Shown here: positions 62,975 through 64,000 of the stretch, piece by piece | Position numbering within the stretch: the stretch's first letter is position 1 | Layout: each line of letters opens with the position of its first letter | Position numbers and translations under genes: made by a program | The notes under the pieces: generated by a model | What the model was told of the DNA's origin: nothing | The model's database searches: none | The model's input: only the letters and a program-made list of their open reading frames with translations | NCBI RefSeq assembly: GCF_000518665.1 | Contig: NZ_KI912469.1 | Coordinates: 251,376 to 315,375, forward strand | Direction: 5' to 3' | Length of the DNA stretch: 64,000 nucleotides | Source: Microvirga flocculans ATCC BAA-817 | GTDB lineage: Bacteria > Pseudomonadota > Alphaproteobacteria > Rhizobiales > Beijerinckiaceae

Positions 62975-64000
62975 ATGTGGAAGGACCGGCGAATTCTCGA
63001 TCTCTTGAGAATCGAACTTCCGATCATTCAGGCTCCCATGGCCGGAGCTAATTTGTCCGACATGGCCATTGCGGTCTCGGAAGCCGGTGGATTGGGCTCT
63101 CTGCCCTGCGCTATGCTCAGCCTCGACAAGGCCAGGGAAGAACTCTCCCGGATCCGGTTGAAGACGTCGAAACCCATCAACGTCAATTTCTTCTGCCATC
63201 GCTCGCCCGCCGTCGATGCCGGACGGGAGGCGGCCTGGAAACGGCGCCTGAAGGATTATTATCTGGAGCTTGGGCTCGATCCGGACATGCCGACGCCCCC
63301 TTCGACGCGTGCGCCCTTCGATGAGGCTTTTCTAGGCCTGGTCGAGGAGTTCAGGCCGGAGGTCGTGAGCTTTCACTTCGGTTTGCCGCAGCGGGGTTTG
63401 CTGGAACGCGTGAAGAAGACGGGCGCCAGGGTCCTGTCCTCGGCGACGACGGTCGACGAGGCGCGCTGGCTCGAAGACGAGGGATGTGATGCCATCATCG
63501 CGCAGGGCTTCGAAGCCGGCGGCCATCGCGGCATCTTTCTGAGCGACGACCTGTCGACCCAGGTCGGCACCATGGCCCTGGTGCCGCAGGTGGCCGATGC
63601 GGTGAAGGTGCCCGTCATCGCGGCCGGAGGAATTGCCGATTCACGAGGCATCGTGGCGGCTTTCGCCTTGGGAGCATCGGCGGTGCAGATCGGCACCGCC
63701 TACCTGCTCACCCCGGAGGCCACGATATCCCCGGTTCACAGGCAGGCTTTGAAAAGCGCCGAGGTGGAGAAGACGGCGCTGACGAACCTTTTTACCGGTC
63801 GCCCGGCACGCGGCATCGTCAACCGGCTCATGCGGGAGGCGGGCCCTCTCTCCGAGCTTGCGCCGGAATTCCCGCTCGCGGGCGGCGCGGTCGCCCCCTT
63901 GCGTCAGAAATCGGAGCCTCTCGGTTCGGGAGACTTCATGCCTCTGTGGGCGGGGCAGGCGGCTCCCCTGAGCCGTGAACTTTCCGCCGGCGAGTTGACG
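62975..64000 (+). CDS. Nitronate monooxygenase (partial, 3' end outside window)
   Basis: At least 342 codons, open to the window edge. This FMN-dependent TIM-barrel protein (former 2-nitropropane dioxygenase) starts RILDLLRIELPIIQAPMAGANLSDMAIAVSEAGGLGSLPC, with the FMN-binding PxxQAPMAG block. The active-site region AQGFEAGGHRGIFL contains the conserved His, and PVIAAGGIADSRGIVAAFALGASAVQIGTAYLLTPEA forms the phosphate-binding loop. It would oxidise propionate-3-nitronate or alkyl nitronates, as class I enzymes do. GGAAAGGCAGCC precedes the ATG at 62975. Confidence 0.93.
   Translation, partial: MWKDRRILDLLRIELPIIQAPMAGANLSDMAIAVSEAGGLGSLPCAMLSLDKAREELSRIRLKTSKPINVNFFCHRSPAVDAGREAAWKRRLKDYYLELGLDPDMPTPPSTRAPFDEAFLGLVEEFRPEVVSFHFGLPQRGLLERVKKTGARVLSSATTVDEARWLEDEGCDAIIAQGFEAGGHRGIFLSDDLSTQVGTMALVPQVADAVKVPVIAAGGIADSRGIVAAFALGASAVQIGTAYLLTPEATISPVHRQALKSAEVEKTALTNLFTGRPARGIVNRLMREAGPLSELAPEFPLAGGAVAPLRQKSEPLGSGDFMPLWAGQAAPLSRELSAGELT

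Overview
The window is high-GC chromosomal DNA from an alphaproteobacterium, almost certainly order Hyphomicrobiales (Rhizobiales) and probably close to Microvirga or Methylobacteriaceae. This rests on base composition, on two long blocks whose gene order is typical of that order (purN-purM / CDP-alcohol transferase-PerM-hdaA-ppk-ppx ... rnd ... aspS, and erpA / dgt-argS-SPOR-nagZ-scpA-scpB-tatABC-serS-surE-pcm-nlpD ... yajC-secD-secF), and on small lineage-typical proteins (DUF1127, DUF6894-like, a truncated Omp2-type porin). The genus is an inference. I found no rRNA, tRNA, CRISPR array, IS element or phage gene.

Layout. 0-13.1 kb is mostly housekeeping: partial DUF2147 protein, ndk, a lone molybdopterin oxidoreductase, purMN, a GyrI-like protein, CDP-alcohol phosphatidyltransferase, AI-2E/PerM transporter, hdaA, ppk1, ppx and a 2OG-Fe(II) oxygenase. 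13.2-21.2 kb is a more variable insertion between ppx and aspS: a NUDIX hydrolase, rnd, a peptide-export locus, a WYL-like protein, a DUF2189 membrane protein and a GNAT. 21.9-28.6 kb holds aspS overlapping a glycosyltransferase and an OafA-type acyltransferase, then a hexapeptide acetyltransferase and malic enzyme. 28.7-31.6 kb holds three uncharacterised exported proteins. 31.7-53.1 kb is a dense conserved block for Fe-S insertion, nucleotide pools, arginyl and seryl charging, wall recycling, chromosome condensation, Tat and Sec export, protein repair, and tRNA U54 methylation. 53.2-64 kb is accessory: SDR, DUF1127, Cys-rich copper protein, mini-porin, DUF2231, GGDEF, a lipoprotein, an RTX protein beside an AT-rich tract, small hypotheticals, a methyltransferase, a LysR/ABM/DUF2798 module and a nitronate monooxygenase cut by the window end.

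The most interesting system is at 15.0-19.3 kb. A C39-peptidase ABC exporter with an intact Cys-His-Asp triad and its HlyD-type adaptor lie on the minus strand. On either side, on the plus strand, is a tiny gene for a double-glycine-leader peptide: one with a 13-residue cargo, one with a 54-residue cargo. A perfect 17-bp palindrome sits in the promoter spacer of the second peptide. No modification enzyme or immunity gene is recognisable. This looks like a compact, probably undescribed bacteriocin or peptide-signal export system.

Most start codons were chosen from ribosome binding sites and family N-termini. All assignments come from reading motifs, not from database searches.
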